DNA from: UBA11996 sp964394975
Lineage (GTDB): Bacteria > Chloroflexota > Dehalococcoidia > Lucifugimonadales > UBA826
Length of the DNA stretch: 64,000 bases
Reading direction: 5' to 3'
NCBI GenBank assembly: GCA_964394975.1
Contig: CAYMZR010000002.1
Location: 1 to 64,000, forward strand
Shown here: piece by piece, positions 51,382 through 61,295 of the stretch
Layout: the number at the start of each line of letters is the position of its first letter
How positions within the stretch are numbered: position 1 is the stretch's first letter
Made by a program: the position numbers and the translations under genes
The notes under the pieces: generated by a model
What the model was told of the DNA's origin: nothing
The model's input: only the letters and a program-made list of their open reading frames with translations
Databases searched by the model: none

Positions 51382-52365
51382 ATGACCAGTTCAGAATCTC
51401 ATACACCTGCGAACAATAGCCCAAATATTGGAAAACTTGTCGGCATAACACTAGTGTCAGCAGGGATATTGATTATCGGCGTCGTCACAATAGTTTGGTT
51501 GTCAATAAGAACCCCACACGACGAACTTGAATCTCTAAATGTCAAATATGAAAGTCCTACTATAAATATTCCAGTCATTCCAAGCACCGCACCAATGGAT
51601 GGTATAAAACCCCAGGTGATAGAAAAAGAATCTTCTAAAGGTTCTACCCTAGTGATTTCCTCTGAACAATCAGTCCCATCGGTAAATTCAGAACTCACTT
51701 TAAAAAACGAACAGTCTGAAGTGGAAACTGAAGTAGAAAATTTCTCAAACCTTCTGGATGGTTACGGAAATGATAGTTTCCTCATAAATATAGCCCCGAA
51801 AAGCTGGTCAGACCATGATTGGCTTCTATCCGACCAGTTTGGCGAACAAGTCGATAGTTTCGACGATTTTAATTTAGAACTAATAGGGAAGTCGGAGGTA
51901 ACCGTAGATTTGATATCAGGGCTACCGGAAAAAATCTCTATACCAATCCTGGGCATGACTGCTCCCGTCGAAAATTTAGGAATTGTAGAAAAAGACGGAC
52001 GGCAAGTTTATGAAACCCCAAAACATTTAGTGGGGCGCATACCTTCTTCCCCTGAAGAATCTGACAGCTTTAAAGGCTGGTATTTCGGTCATCTTGAAAG
52101 TCCTATAAAGGGAGAAGGGAACGTATTTCATGACTTGCCAGAAATTGCAGAGCACCTGCTCAACGGCAACAAAGTATTGATTTCACTGGAGAAATCCGGG
52201 AAAGAACTTATATACCAAGCAACCCGATCCGAGGTGGTTCATGAATCAGATTTAGAACTCTATGACCCCGGCAATGACAAGATTGTGTTGGTAACGTGTT
52301 CCAACCGACCTTTATACGACCACCGACAGTTAGTCACAGCCACTTTAGTAGGGCTGGTAAAATAG
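51382..52365 (+). CDS. Sortase-domain membrane protein
   Basis: This is a 327-residue sortase-like transpeptidase anchored by one membrane helix (about 19-42), with the catalytic part outside. A Ser/Thr/Glu-rich linker (about 45-150) leads to the sortase fold with all three catalytic residues: His237 in FGHLES, Cys306 in VLVTCSNR and Arg315 in YDHRQL. The TLxTC-like strand reads IVLVTC. The class is probably E-like. No substrate with a sorting signal was found in the window. It abuts the convergent LysR gene (one base apart). Confidence 0.85.
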   Translation: MTSSESHTPANNSPNIGKLVGITLVSAGILIIGVVTIVWLSIRTPHDELESLNVKYESPTINIPVIPSTAPMDGIKPQVIEKESSKGSTLVISSEQSVPSVNSELTLKNEQSEVETEVENFSNLLDGYGNDSFLINIAPKSWSDHDWLLSDQFGEQVDSFDDFNLELIGKSEVTVDLISGLPEKISIPILGMTAPVENLGIVEKDGRQVYETPKHLVGRIPSSPEESDSFKGWYFGHLESPIKGEGNVFHDLPEIAEHLLNGNKVLISLEKSGKELIYQATRSEVVHESDLELYDPGNDKIVLVTCSNRPLYDHRQLVTATLVGLVK

Positions 52366-53247
52366 CTATTTATGAGTCAGCATCTTTCTCATTACGGTCA
52401 TAAATTTCTCTGCTGGCTCAGAAATGTTCTTTCCTGGAAGAGTCAGAATACCAGCTTGGTCAACTGGCAAAAAGTTTGCAAGCGAAACCATACCTAGTTT
52501 AGATAAATCGTCTTCGTCTATGGCCAATCTGGGTCCGATTGAGACTCCCATGCCAAGAGATACATATTTCTTGATCATGTCCATACTTTCTAATTCCATA
52601 ATAACTTCGTACCTGAGAGCAGCTTTCTGCAATTGATCCTCCAAAATAGTGCGAGTATAGGTACCTTTGGCCATCAGAATTAGAGGATACCTCGCGATAG
52701 GTTCCAAGGACTGTATATCCGTCGATAAAAGTTCGTGGCCTTTAGGTGTTATCAAAACTCTCTCATAAAGAAATAAAGGTTCAAAACTCAAATCATCCCC
52801 TCTTTCCGGATGTTGGATTATCCCAATATCTACTTCACCCGTTCGTACCAGATTAGTGACCTCGTTTCGATTGGCTGATTGAATCCGCAGATACACAGCC
52901 GGATATAATTCATTAAATTTCTGCACAATGTTCAACAGAGTGTGAGGAATAATATCTGGGGTCGAGGCAATTGTTACGGGGCCTCTTTCCTCAGCCAACG
53001 AAATTATTGAAGAGAGTGACTCTATTCCTTCCAGCAAGGGATTTGAAAGCTCGTATATTGTTTGACCTGTAAGTGTCAGCCTAATAGGTCTTGTTACTCG
53101 ATCAAAAAGAGGCACTGAAAGTTCTCTTTCCAATTTTTTAATATGAGTAGTAACAGTAGGCTGGCCTATATTTAGTTCTTTCGCAGCTTTAGAAATACTT
53201 CTCAATCTAGCGGCAGTGACAAAACTTTTTAATTCTCTTAATTCCAT
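52366..53247 (-). CDS. LysR family transcriptional regulator
   Basis: This is a 293-residue LysR-type regulator. The winged-helix DNA-binding domain occupies residues 1-60, with MELRELKSFVTAARLRSISKAA, read in parts, and NIGQPTVTTHIKKLE; the effector-binding domain follows from about 90. I chose the ATG at 53247 that starts MELREL; a GTG five codons earlier is possible. The target is not evident: it lies between a convergent sortase and the divergent ftsY, 148 bases away. The CysB-like length and fold are consistent with a metabolite sensor. Confidence 0.88.
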   Translation of the reverse strand: MELRELKSFVTAARLRSISKAAKELNIGQPTVTTHIKKLERELSVPLFDRVTRPIRLTLTGQTIYELSNPLLEGIESLSSIISLAEERGPVTIASTPDIIPHTLLNIVQKFNELYPAVYLRIQSANRNEVTNLVRTGEVDIGIIQHPERGDDLSFEPLFLYERVLITPKGHELLSTDIQSLEPIARYPLILMAKGTYTRTILEDQLQKAALRYEVIMELESMDMIKKYVSLGMGVSIGPRLAIDEDDLSKLGMVSLANFLPVDQAGILTLPGKNISEPAEKFMTVMRKMLTHK

Positions 53248-53395
53248 AGGGTAGAATATCACCTTATTCGAAATCTCAATGAGTAATAGTGTACATTATT
53301 TGCTGGGGCCATACAGACACTAAACGGTCACAATCTATCTCACATAGCACTAAAATCATATATAGAATTCACAATAACTTCCAACAGGGTCAAAA

Positions 53396-54319
53396 ATGAA
53401 CATTTTCAAGAAAAAAAACCCAGACCGATTAACTAACTCTCTTGAAAAAACTCGAACTTCGTTGTTCGGACAGCTGGTAGATTTATTCGGAACCAATGAA
53501 TTAGACGATGAGTTCTGGGAAAATCTCGAAGATACCCTTATCTCCGCGGACACAGGGATAGTAGCTGCCGAAAATGTGGTATCTAAGTTGAAGGACATTG
53601 CAAAAACAAAAAAGATATCCTCAACACAGCAGTGCTTAAGAGAACTTCGGGAGGAGTTACTAAGCATACTTAACCTCAATAAACTAAATCTACATGAGGA
53701 AATTGAGAACCCAGCCGTATTCATTATGGTGGGGGTGAATGGAGTAGGCAAAACCACCTCAATAGCCAAACTAGCCCATTTGCTATTGGATATGGAATTA
53801 ACAGTAATTCTGGGCGCCGCGGATACTTTTAGAGCAGCAGCGGCAGACCAACTACAAATATGGGGTCAGCAACTTGGTGTGCACGTTATTACTCAAAAAC
53901 CAGGTTCTGATCCTGGAGCAGTAGCCTTTGACACCATTGGCGCTGCTAAAAGCAGAAATATAGATGTAGCCATCATAGATACAGCTGGCAGACTTCAAGA
54001 TAAATCAAATTTAATGGAAGAACTTAAAAAAATATCCCGAATAGCTAAAAGAGCATCTGTCGAAACCTCAGTGAAAATCATTCTCACTATAGATGGAACA
54101 ACGGGGCAAAATGGGCTATTACAAGCTGCAGAATTTACTAAATTTGTAGAGCCAGACGGGATTTTCCTCAGCAAACTTGACGGAACCTCTAAAGGTGGGA
54201 TAGCTATAGCGATTGCTGATCAATTAAGAATACCTATTTGGTTTATCGGTACTGGAGAGCAGCCTGATGACATTGCAGTTTTTGATCCCGAATTATTCAT
54301 TTCCGGAATAATCGATTAA
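53396..54319 (+). CDS. ftsY: Signal recognition particle receptor FtsY
   Basis: FtsY is the membrane-associated GTPase that receives SRP-ribosome complexes. The 307-residue protein has an N-domain helix bundle (about 1-95), G1 GVNGVGKTT at 113-121, the DTFRAAAADQL motif, DTAGRLQDKSNL, and SKLDGTSKGG near the end. The short N-terminus lacks the long acidic A-domain of the E. coli protein, as in many Gram-positives. It is followed 21 bases later by the DUF2298 membrane protein gene. Confidence 0.96.
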   Translation: MNIFKKKNPDRLTNSLEKTRTSLFGQLVDLFGTNELDDEFWENLEDTLISADTGIVAAENVVSKLKDIAKTKKISSTQQCLRELREELLSILNLNKLNLHEEIENPAVFIMVGVNGVGKTTSIAKLAHLLLDMELTVILGAADTFRAAAADQLQIWGQQLGVHVITQKPGSDPGAVAFDTIGAAKSRNIDVAIIDTAGRLQDKSNLMEELKKISRIAKRASVETSVKIILTIDGTTGQNGLLQAAEFTKFVEPDGIFLSKLDGTSKGGIAIAIADQLRIPIWFIGTGEQPDDIAVFDPELFISGIID

Positions 54320-54340
54320 TTCATTCTATATAATTCAAAC

Positions 54341-56632
54341 ATGTTGTACGGCATAGTCTGGCTACTCTTAATAGAATTGATAGGAGCCTCCGCCTTTGTA
54401 ATTTTTCTGAAACCCTTTAAAGCAATGCCTGATAAGGGGTATTCCATCAGCAAGCCATTGGGCATTCTTTTTCTGTCGTTAACCACCTGGTTAATTTCCT
54501 CTTCAAAAACAATCCCTCTCACCGAAACCTCGGCTTTATTACTCTTAATCGGGTTAGTCGCATTTTCTGCACTAATCGGAACGATTAAATGGCGCTCTGT
54601 AAAACAGGTAGTCAAGCGCAATTACAGAATCATCTTGCTAACAGAGATTGTGTTCATATTGACTTACCTGATTTTCTTCACAGTAAGGTACTTAGACCCA
54701 GGAATAGATCACACAGAGCAACCGATGGATTTCGCCTTTCTGAATGCCTCAATAAATACACTTAGCGGGCAGCCTGTAGATCCATGGTTCAAGGGTGAAG
54801 GAATCAGCTACTATTATTTCGGATATTGGATTTTTGGAACACTAGCAAAAATTTCGCAACTCCCATCATTCGCGTCTTATAACTTGGCACTGGCAACAAT
54901 ACCTGCCATGACAGCATCGATTCTATTCGCTCTGACTGCCATATTTCTAAAAATATCACGTGATAAATTTGATTTAAGTGTAATCGCCTGCAGCCTCACT
55001 GCAACAGCCTGCGGTGTGTTTATGGCAAATCTTCAAGGAATTCTCGAATTTTTCCGAATTAATTCCGTCGGCTCAATTGGATTTTGGAAAAGAATTTGCA
55101 TCGAGGGCATGCAAAATCCAATGATAAATTCAGTCGACAGTTGGAGGCCTACAGAGTTCTGGTGGTGGTTTAAGACTTCTAGAATTATCAACTATTTTGG
55201 TCCGACATGCGAAGGTGAAGGCCGCGATTACACCATTAATGAATTTCCTTTTTTTAGTTATCTTCTAGGTGATTTGCATCCACACGTTATGGTCACACCT
55301 TTTTTACTGGTTTTCCTTTACTTCGTCTATGATTTATACAAGCAAGATGCGCCGACGCAGCCCGACACAACATACTGGTCTAAAGTTGTGCTTATTGGAG
55401 CCACCTTAGGCTGCGTTTGTTTCATTAATATGTGGATGTTGCCGGTCTGTGCATCTACACTGATAGGTATTTCCCTCTTAAAGTGGTTGTCCCCACAACC
55501 TTTTGACAGAATTACATTTGTAAAATCTATATCCCTCGTCTTGGGTGTATCCCTACTGATACTGCTACCTTATCTTTGGTCTTTTCAATCATCTGTGAGT
55601 GGTTTATCAAGAGCTGAATATCAAACTTCGGCAATACATGGATTTATAGTCTGGAGCCCTTTACTAATCCTCTCTCTACCACAAGTAATATGGAATTTTT
55701 GGACAACTCCAATAGGCAAAACTTGGAAATCTAACGTAGCCCTTTCACTTGCCATAACGAGTCTACCTTGGTTTATCCGATTCTTGATACCTGCACCAAA
55801 TATAGGTGTGGAAGCAAACAGCATGGTCAGCTTTGCTATACCAATAACAATTTTCTGTCTTATATCTAATCTCACTTTATTGAATCTAGCCCGTCAAGAA
55901 GGTCTAACTCCCAGAAATATAATTTTATCGATTTTTTCTCTATCTATGCTGTTGATATTGGTACCGGAACTTTTTTACATTGGTGACGTCTATGGAAATC
56001 GGATGAATACGGTCTTCAAACTGCATTATCCTGTATGGATTTTATTATCAATATGCTCAGCCTATTCCATTTACCACTGGACAACAGGAAGTATGCGAAC
56101 TCCAAAATTGCTCAAGTACCCGTACACTCTTATAGCTTGCCTGCTACTTATTTGCGCTTTTTATTACGGTCCCGCTGCTGCTATGACCAAAATTAGCGAA
56201 TCTAATATTTCAGGTTTCAAGGACTCCGATTCAGGCCTTAAAGAATCTGAGTTGTTAGCACTTAAATATGCAAAGACTAATATAGCTATCAATCAGGGGA
56301 TATTAGAATCAGTCGGAGAATGGGACGGGTCAGGGTTCATATCCAGAAATACAGGCATCTCCAATTTGGTCAATTGGCCAGGACACCAAAATCAATGGAG
56401 AGATTCTAATCCTGAGGTATATCAAAGAGCCACAGACGTAGAAATCATTTACTCAACCGAGAATATAAACCAGGCAAAATCTCTTTTATCTAAGTACAAA
56501 ATAGATTTTGTTTATATTGGCAATCAAGAATTAAATCAATATTCCAATAATCAATTAGCCAAATTCGAATCCATGGGAACTTTGGTTTTTGGTAGTTTAG
56601 ACAACGTCAGAATCATTGAGATAAAGCATTGA
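54341..56632 (+). CDS. DUF2298 multi-spanning membrane protein (TIGR03662 type)
   Basis: This is a 763-residue membrane protein with around a dozen transmembrane helices and a C-terminal soluble part. Marks include DPWFKGEGISYYYFGYWIFG in the first half and EFPFFSYLLGDLHPHVMVTPF in the middle, both conserved in DUF2298/YYY-type proteins that are common in Chloroflexi and Archaea. They are thought to be glycosyltransferase-related (GT-C-like), but no activity is proved. It overlaps the next gene by four bases (ATTGA), so the two are translationally coupled. Confidence 0.82.
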   Translation: MLYGIVWLLLIELIGASAFVIFLKPFKAMPDKGYSISKPLGILFLSLTTWLISSSKTIPLTETSALLLLIGLVAFSALIGTIKWRSVKQVVKRNYRIILLTEIVFILTYLIFFTVRYLDPGIDHTEQPMDFAFLNASINTLSGQPVDPWFKGEGISYYYFGYWIFGTLAKISQLPSFASYNLALATIPAMTASILFALTAIFLKISRDKFDLSVIACSLTATACGVFMANLQGILEFFRINSVGSIGFWKRICIEGMQNPMINSVDSWRPTEFWWWFKTSRIINYFGPTCEGEGRDYTINEFPFFSYLLGDLHPHVMVTPFLLVFLYFVYDLYKQDAPTQPDTTYWSKVVLIGATLGCVCFINMWMLPVCASTLIGISLLKWLSPQPFDRITFVKSISLVLGVSLLILLPYLWSFQSSVSGLSRAEYQTSAIHGFIVWSPLLILSLPQVIWNFWTTPIGKTWKSNVALSLAITSLPWFIRFLIPAPNIGVEANSMVSFAIPITIFCLISNLTLLNLARQEGLTPRNIILSIFSLSMLLILVPELFYIGDVYGNRMNTVFKLHYPVWILLSICSAYSIYHWTTGSMRTPKLLKYPYTLIACLLLICAFYYGPAAAMTKISESNISGFKDSDSGLKESELLALKYAKTNIAINQGILESVGEWDGSGFISRNTGISNLVNWPGHQNQWRDSNPEVYQRATDVEIIYSTENINQAKSLLSKYKIDFVYIGNQELNQYSNNQLAKFESMGTLVFGSLDNVRIIEIKH

Positions 56633-58809
56633 AACACCTTTTAAAACATCTTAAAGGTAAGAATATTCCAAACCCATTACGATTAGAATGGGCCATATAC
56701 ACCTGCATTCTTGTCGTCGCCATTTTTATGAGGTCCTACGAATTAGCAAGCAGGGCCATGCATCATGATGAAAGTCTTCACGCCTATTATTCGTGGGAAT
56801 TATTCCAAGGCTCTGGACTTATACATAACCCCATGCTCCACGGTCCACTACAAATGGAATTAACCTCATTGATTTTTTTCATTTGGGGGGACACAGACAC
56901 GACTTCCCGACTTATATATGTAATTGCTGGAAGCACTTTAGTGATATTACCTATTTTTATAAAAGATTTATTGGGGAAATATGGAGCCATCTCTGTATCA
57001 ATTCTATTAACCATATCTCCCACAATGGTTTACTTCAGTAGATTTGCTAGAAACGATATTCTTATGGGCGCATTTGCACTTGGACTTGTCTTAGCCATGT
57101 GGAAATATTTAATGTACGGGCATAAAAGATATCTTTACGTTATGTCCGCCCTTCTTGCATTAAGTTTTTCAACAAAAGAAACTGCCTATTTGATTGTAGG
57201 AACACTGGGATTATATTTAACTGCATTCACTCTCCACGATGCGTTAAAACCCTCAATTTCCGATTCTGAAACAAAATCCCTATCCTATCCAAGCTTCGCG
57301 TGGTTTTACACCGTGAGGATATTCAGAGCGACAAAGGATTGTTTTTACACCCAACCGTATAGTAGATCCTTTACCCTACTTATCCTACTAATTTCGCTGA
57401 CTTTACCCCAATGGTCCGCTTTCACAAGTATTTTTCAAAACACGCTATTCCTGGGATGGTCGAATATTGTTTTGGCGTCGGGAGAAGGAACTTCTAATAT
57501 CGGTATGCCGTCCCATGGTGGAAAAGTACTGGCTTTCTTAATCGTAATCGGATTATTGATAACTTCGGCCTACGTGGGGTCCAAATGGCATTGGAAAACT
57601 TGGTGTAAATGCGCTCTAATTTTTTATGCAATATGGTTAGCGGCCTACACCACTATGTTTACAAACATTATCGGAGGTGTGCAATCGGGAATATGGCAAT
57701 CGCTGGGCTACTGGATAGTACAACAAAGTGAAGGGCGAGGAGGACAACCAACATCATATTATCTATTTCTCATCCCAATCTATGAATATTTACCAGCTAT
57801 ATTTGCCACCCTCGCAACCTTGTATTACATAAAATCTCGGGAGAAATTCAATCTGTTCCTTGTTTATTGGATGATAACAACACTATTGATATATACCGTT
57901 GCCAGTGAAAAAATGCCGTGGCTCCTAGTGAATATAGCATTGCCAATGATAGTGCTTAGTGGAAAATTTATAGGGGATTTAATCGGCAAGATTCTTTTAT
58001 TAGGCAAACCCGCTATCTATCAATCGATTATTTTTGTAACCCCCACTTTGGTTTTCGTCACAATTGTTATTATCTCGAAATACTCTTCTAAGCTAGATCA
58101 AGGGTTAAGAATTACCATCGCCTTAGCAATGATTTTATGTATTATTTCAGCTTTGATATACGTGGTAAAAATTTCCAGGAATTCAGAAAATAACAGGGCA
58201 TTGAGCTTTTTGTTTGTTGGTGCAGCTACCCTTTTCTTAATTTTAACAATAAGAACAACCGTTTATACAAATTATGTACATTCAGATATACCGGTCGAAA
58301 TGCTCGTTTATACACAGACTTCACCTGATATACATCTATTACACAATACTATTAGAGAAAATTACTCTTTGGACGAATCTAGAAATAGCGACTTATTTGT
58401 CATAGATCAAACTAATGGATTCACTTGGCCATGGTCTTGGTATCTAAGGAACTATAAAAATGTCCAATACCCTAAACTAAATCCTGAATCATATAGCTCA
58501 GATAATGAGGCTGCGATGGTCATGGTCCATTCATCGAATCATCTTGCTGCGGATAGAGCTTTATCCAAGGATTACTCTACTCCAATTAGAATACCTCATA
58601 GATGGTGGTTTCCTGAACACACATATAGGAATCTTAATACTCTAGAACTGTTCAAGAAATTAGTGGATATAAAGCATTGGAATGCCTATTTTGAATACTG
58701 GTTATTCAGAACGGGAGTCGCCAAGAGTATCGGAAGCGAAGATTCATATCTTTATACTAAAACCGATTTCCCAAAAATAAATTTTATAGGCGATACTTAC
58801 AGAAAATAA
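56629..58809 (+). CDS. Agl23-like / TIGR03663 GT-C family membrane protein
   Basis: This is a 726-residue polytopic membrane protein. Near the N-terminus ASRAMHHDESLHAYYSWELF has the acidic His/Asp motif of GT-C glycosyltransferases, followed by NPMLHGPLQMELTSLIFF, read in parts, and YFSRFARNDILMG. This pattern matches the flippase-associated Agl23/TIGR03663 family, which probably moves sugars from a lipid carrier. The start is TTG, overlapping the DUF2298 stop. The C-terminal 170 residues are soluble. It lies in a cassette with a flippase-like protein. Confidence 0.82.
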   Translation: MKHLLKHLKGKNIPNPLRLEWAIYTCILVVAIFMRSYELASRAMHHDESLHAYYSWELFQGSGLIHNPMLHGPLQMELTSLIFFIWGDTDTTSRLIYVIAGSTLVILPIFIKDLLGKYGAISVSILLTISPTMVYFSRFARNDILMGAFALGLVLAMWKYLMYGHKRYLYVMSALLALSFSTKETAYLIVGTLGLYLTAFTLHDALKPSISDSETKSLSYPSFAWFYTVRIFRATKDCFYTQPYSRSFTLLILLISLTLPQWSAFTSIFQNTLFLGWSNIVLASGEGTSNIGMPSHGGKVLAFLIVIGLLITSAYVGSKWHWKTWCKCALIFYAIWLAAYTTMFTNIIGGVQSGIWQSLGYWIVQQSEGRGGQPTSYYLFLIPIYEYLPAIFATLATLYYIKSREKFNLFLVYWMITTLLIYTVASEKMPWLLVNIALPMIVLSGKFIGDLIGKILLLGKPAIYQSIIFVTPTLVFVTIVIISKYSSKLDQGLRITIALAMILCIISALIYVVKISRNSENNRALSFLFVGAATLFLILTIRTTVYTNYVHSDIPVEMLVYTQTSPDIHLLHNTIRENYSLDESRNSDLFVIDQTNGFTWPWSWYLRNYKNVQYPKLNPESYSSDNEAAMVMVHSSNHLAADRALSKDYSTPIRIPHRWWFPEHTYRNLNTLELFKKLVDIKHWNAYFEYWLFRTGVAKSIGSEDSYLYTKTDFPKINFIGDTYRK

Positions 58810-58852
58810 CATTCAACCTAGATAACCTAAGTTACACTGACAAGGACAGGGC

Positions 58853-59881
58853 TTGAAAAGATCTTCATTATTGCTGATCTCCGGACTAATACTATTGCTG
58901 ATATTCGCATTGACCACCGATCTCGGAGAAATGTGGAGCACCTTTCATAATGCAAATTATCTGGTTCTTATACCAGGAATCGTAGCCTACTTCATAGGAG
59001 TATGGTTCCGTACATTAAGATGGCAAGTGCTATTGCGAGGGATAAAAATTATCAATATGGGAACTTTGTTTCCGATAGTGGTAATCGGATACATGGCAAA
59101 CAACATACTCCCATTTCGGTTAGGAGAACTGGTAAGAGGATATTACCTCAAAAATAAAGAGGAAGTTTCAACAGCCACTGCGTTGAGCACAATATTTATT
59201 GAGCGAATCATGGATGGTTTAGCTCTTATTGTAATCCTCATTGGGACCTCTGTATTTGTACCATTTGACGAAATCTTCACAAGATTGGCCAACATGACCA
59301 AGATAAATGAGTTAATTTTGGTTGCACTTTTCACTTTGCCGTTTGCGATAGCATTCCTTCTATTGATAGCAATCGCTGTAAATGCTCAACAATCTCTAGA
59401 TATCTTCACCAAACTAACTTTCCGTTTACCAAATAGCCTGGCATCAAAAATTAACCAATTTATGGAAGAGGTAATCACCGGGCTAAAATCTTTGACGAGC
59501 TGGAAGATCACATGCAAAGCTTTGATTTTATCCTTCCCGATATGGATACTTGAAGCCATTCTATTTCATTCAGTTTTGATTAGTTTAAATATCATCCCAA
59601 GCGGTACTAGCGTTTTACAGGTATTTTTCTCAGCCGCCAGTGTTACTGCTATAACTAACATTGGAGCATCGATTCCATCACTGCCAGGGGGAATTGGATT
59701 ATTTGAGTTATTAGCACGTGAGAGTCTGATGGTAATTGAAACAGTACGAGTTTCCAGATCAGAAGCTGCGGCTTTTGCTACCCTCACCCATTTTTGTTTA
59801 ATACTGCCGATTGTTTTGTTAGGCCAGTTATTTCTATGGAATGATGGTCTCTCAATGAAAAAACTTCACCGTCAGATATAA
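58853..59881 (+). CDS. Flippase-like / LPG synthase TM-region family protein (UPF0104)
   Basis: This is a 342-residue membrane protein with about eight transmembrane helices and no soluble catalytic domain, matching the membrane half of lysylphosphatidylglycerol synthase (AglD2/UPF0104 family). VWFRTLRWQVLLRGI in the N-terminal region, PFRLGELVRGYYL near 85-98 and SLPGGIGLFELLARE in the C-terminal half are the typical conserved loops. It may move a lipid-linked precursor across the membrane. The start is TTG at 58853 with AGGACAGGG nearby. It belongs with the two preceding genes. Confidence 0.8.
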   Translation: MKRSSLLLISGLILLLIFALTTDLGEMWSTFHNANYLVLIPGIVAYFIGVWFRTLRWQVLLRGIKIINMGTLFPIVVIGYMANNILPFRLGELVRGYYLKNKEEVSTATALSTIFIERIMDGLALIVILIGTSVFVPFDEIFTRLANMTKINELILVALFTLPFAIAFLLLIAIAVNAQQSLDIFTKLTFRLPNSLASKINQFMEEVITGLKSLTSWKITCKALILSFPIWILEAILFHSVLISLNIIPSGTSVLQVFFSAASVTAITNIGASIPSLPGGIGLFELLARESLMVIETVRVSRSEAAAFATLTHFCLILPIVLLGQLFLWNDGLSMKKLHRQI

Positions 59882-59910
59882 ACTCAACCAAATAGGCAAA
59901 AAGAGGACAC

Positions 59911-61230
59911 ATGAAATTTGGGATTATAGGAGCTGGAGCCACAGGATTGGCAGCCGCCTACGATCTTTCTCGTAAGGGTCACCAGGTTAAAATCTTTGAG
60001 TCTTCTGATTTCATTGGTGGACATGCTTCAACTTTTGAAATCGCAGGGGCTGAACTTGAAAAGGGATATCATCATTGGTTCACAAATGATGCAGACATAC
60101 TTTCCTTAATAAATGAAATTGGACTGCGCGAAATTATTGAATGGTTCCCTTCCAGCGTAGGAACCTACCAGAATGGCCAAATTTATGATTTTCTTACTCC
60201 CTTGGACCTAATGAAATTCAGCCCTCTCAGTTTATTGAATAGAGTGAAAATGGGCCTATCATCACTGAAAATAAGATACATAAAAGAATGGCAATACCTC
60301 GAATCCATATCTGCAAAAGAATGGTTAACTCAAAACACCAATCAAGAAATTTATGATTCATTTTGGCAACCAATGTTACGTGGCAAATTTGGGGAGGAAA
60401 ACCACGATAAAATAAGTATGGCGTGGATATGGGGAAAAATGACCACACGATTTGCCTCTAGAAAAAACCTCCTTGCAAAGGAAGTTTTGGGCTATCCCCG
60501 AGGAAGTTTCTCTCACCTATTTCGAAAATTAGCTGAATCCTGTGAGGCCAATGAAGCTGAATTTTTTTTGTCCAGCCGGGTCAATAGAATAAAAGGGTTG
60601 GATTCTGGGCAGATTTCGATGTCAATTGGGCATCCAGAATCGGAAGAAATTTTTGACGCTGTCATAGCCTCAACCCCGTCCCAGATTTTCAACCGTGTCA
60701 CAGAAGGGCTTTCAGAAAAATACAGAACTAAGCTTTTAAACATAAAATACATGGCTGCAGTATTAATAATCCTTGTAATGGATCATCCTCTGTCCGATGT
60801 ATATTGGCTGAACATAGCTGATAGATCTATACCATTCATAGGAGTCATCGAACATACAAACTTGGTAGGATCAGAAATCTATGGAAACAACCGGATAGTC
60901 TATCTATCAAACTATTTGGCAGAAACCGACCCGCTTTACATAATGAGTGATGAAGAATTGTTTAATATCTACCTACCCCACTTAAAAAAAATAAATCCGA
61001 AATTCGATCGTGACTGGGTAAAAGAATATCATCACTATAAGATCCCGAATGCTCAACCTGTAGTCGATACAAACTACAGCAAAAATATACCCGACCATGA
61101 AACTGGAATTCAAAATCTCTACCTAGCAAACACCTCGCAAGTTTACCCTCAAGATAGAGGCACAAATTACAGCGTTGCTATGGGTAGAAAAATGGCAGCT
61201 TTAGCTTTGCAAAATCTTAAAATAAAATGA
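59911..61230 (+). CDS. NAD(P)/FAD-dependent oxidoreductase, amine-oxidase fold
   Basis: This is a 439-residue flavoprotein. The FAD site is IIGAGATGLAAAYDLSRKGH at the N-terminus, followed by a Glu ending beta-2 (KIFESSDFIGGHASTF). Further marks are the GYHHWFTNDADI stretch and the C-terminal second FAD motif LYLANTSQVYPQDRGTN. The fold is that of protoporphyrinogen oxidase, UDP-galactopyranose mutase and phytoene desaturase relatives. It begins 30 bases after the flippase gene, so it may act on a lipid or sugar substrate in that pathway, but this is inference. Confidence 0.82.
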   Translation: MKFGIIGAGATGLAAAYDLSRKGHQVKIFESSDFIGGHASTFEIAGAELEKGYHHWFTNDADILSLINEIGLREIIEWFPSSVGTYQNGQIYDFLTPLDLMKFSPLSLLNRVKMGLSSLKIRYIKEWQYLESISAKEWLTQNTNQEIYDSFWQPMLRGKFGEENHDKISMAWIWGKMTTRFASRKNLLAKEVLGYPRGSFSHLFRKLAESCEANEAEFFLSSRVNRIKGLDSGQISMSIGHPESEEIFDAVIASTPSQIFNRVTEGLSEKYRTKLLNIKYMAAVLIILVMDHPLSDVYWLNIADRSIPFIGVIEHTNLVGSEIYGNNRIVYLSNYLAETDPLYIMSDEELFNIYLPHLKKINPKFDRDWVKEYHHYKIPNAQPVVDTNYSKNIPDHETGIQNLYLANTSQVYPQDRGTNYSVAMGRKMAALALQNLKIK

Positions 61231-61231
61231 A

Positions 61232-61260
61232 TTGTCCGAGTAAGGCCCCTATGATATGCT
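61232..61260 (+). promoter_or_regulatory. Possible promoter for the NuoE/NuoF/NuoG-like operon
   Basis: TTGTCC (61232-61237), 17 bases, TATGCT (61255-61260), each four of six consensus positions. It would place the start about 30 bases before the NuoE-like TTG start. The boxes are weak. Confidence 0.35.
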
Positions 61261-61295
61261 TGTGACAATTTTTACAAAGATCAGGATAGGCATCT

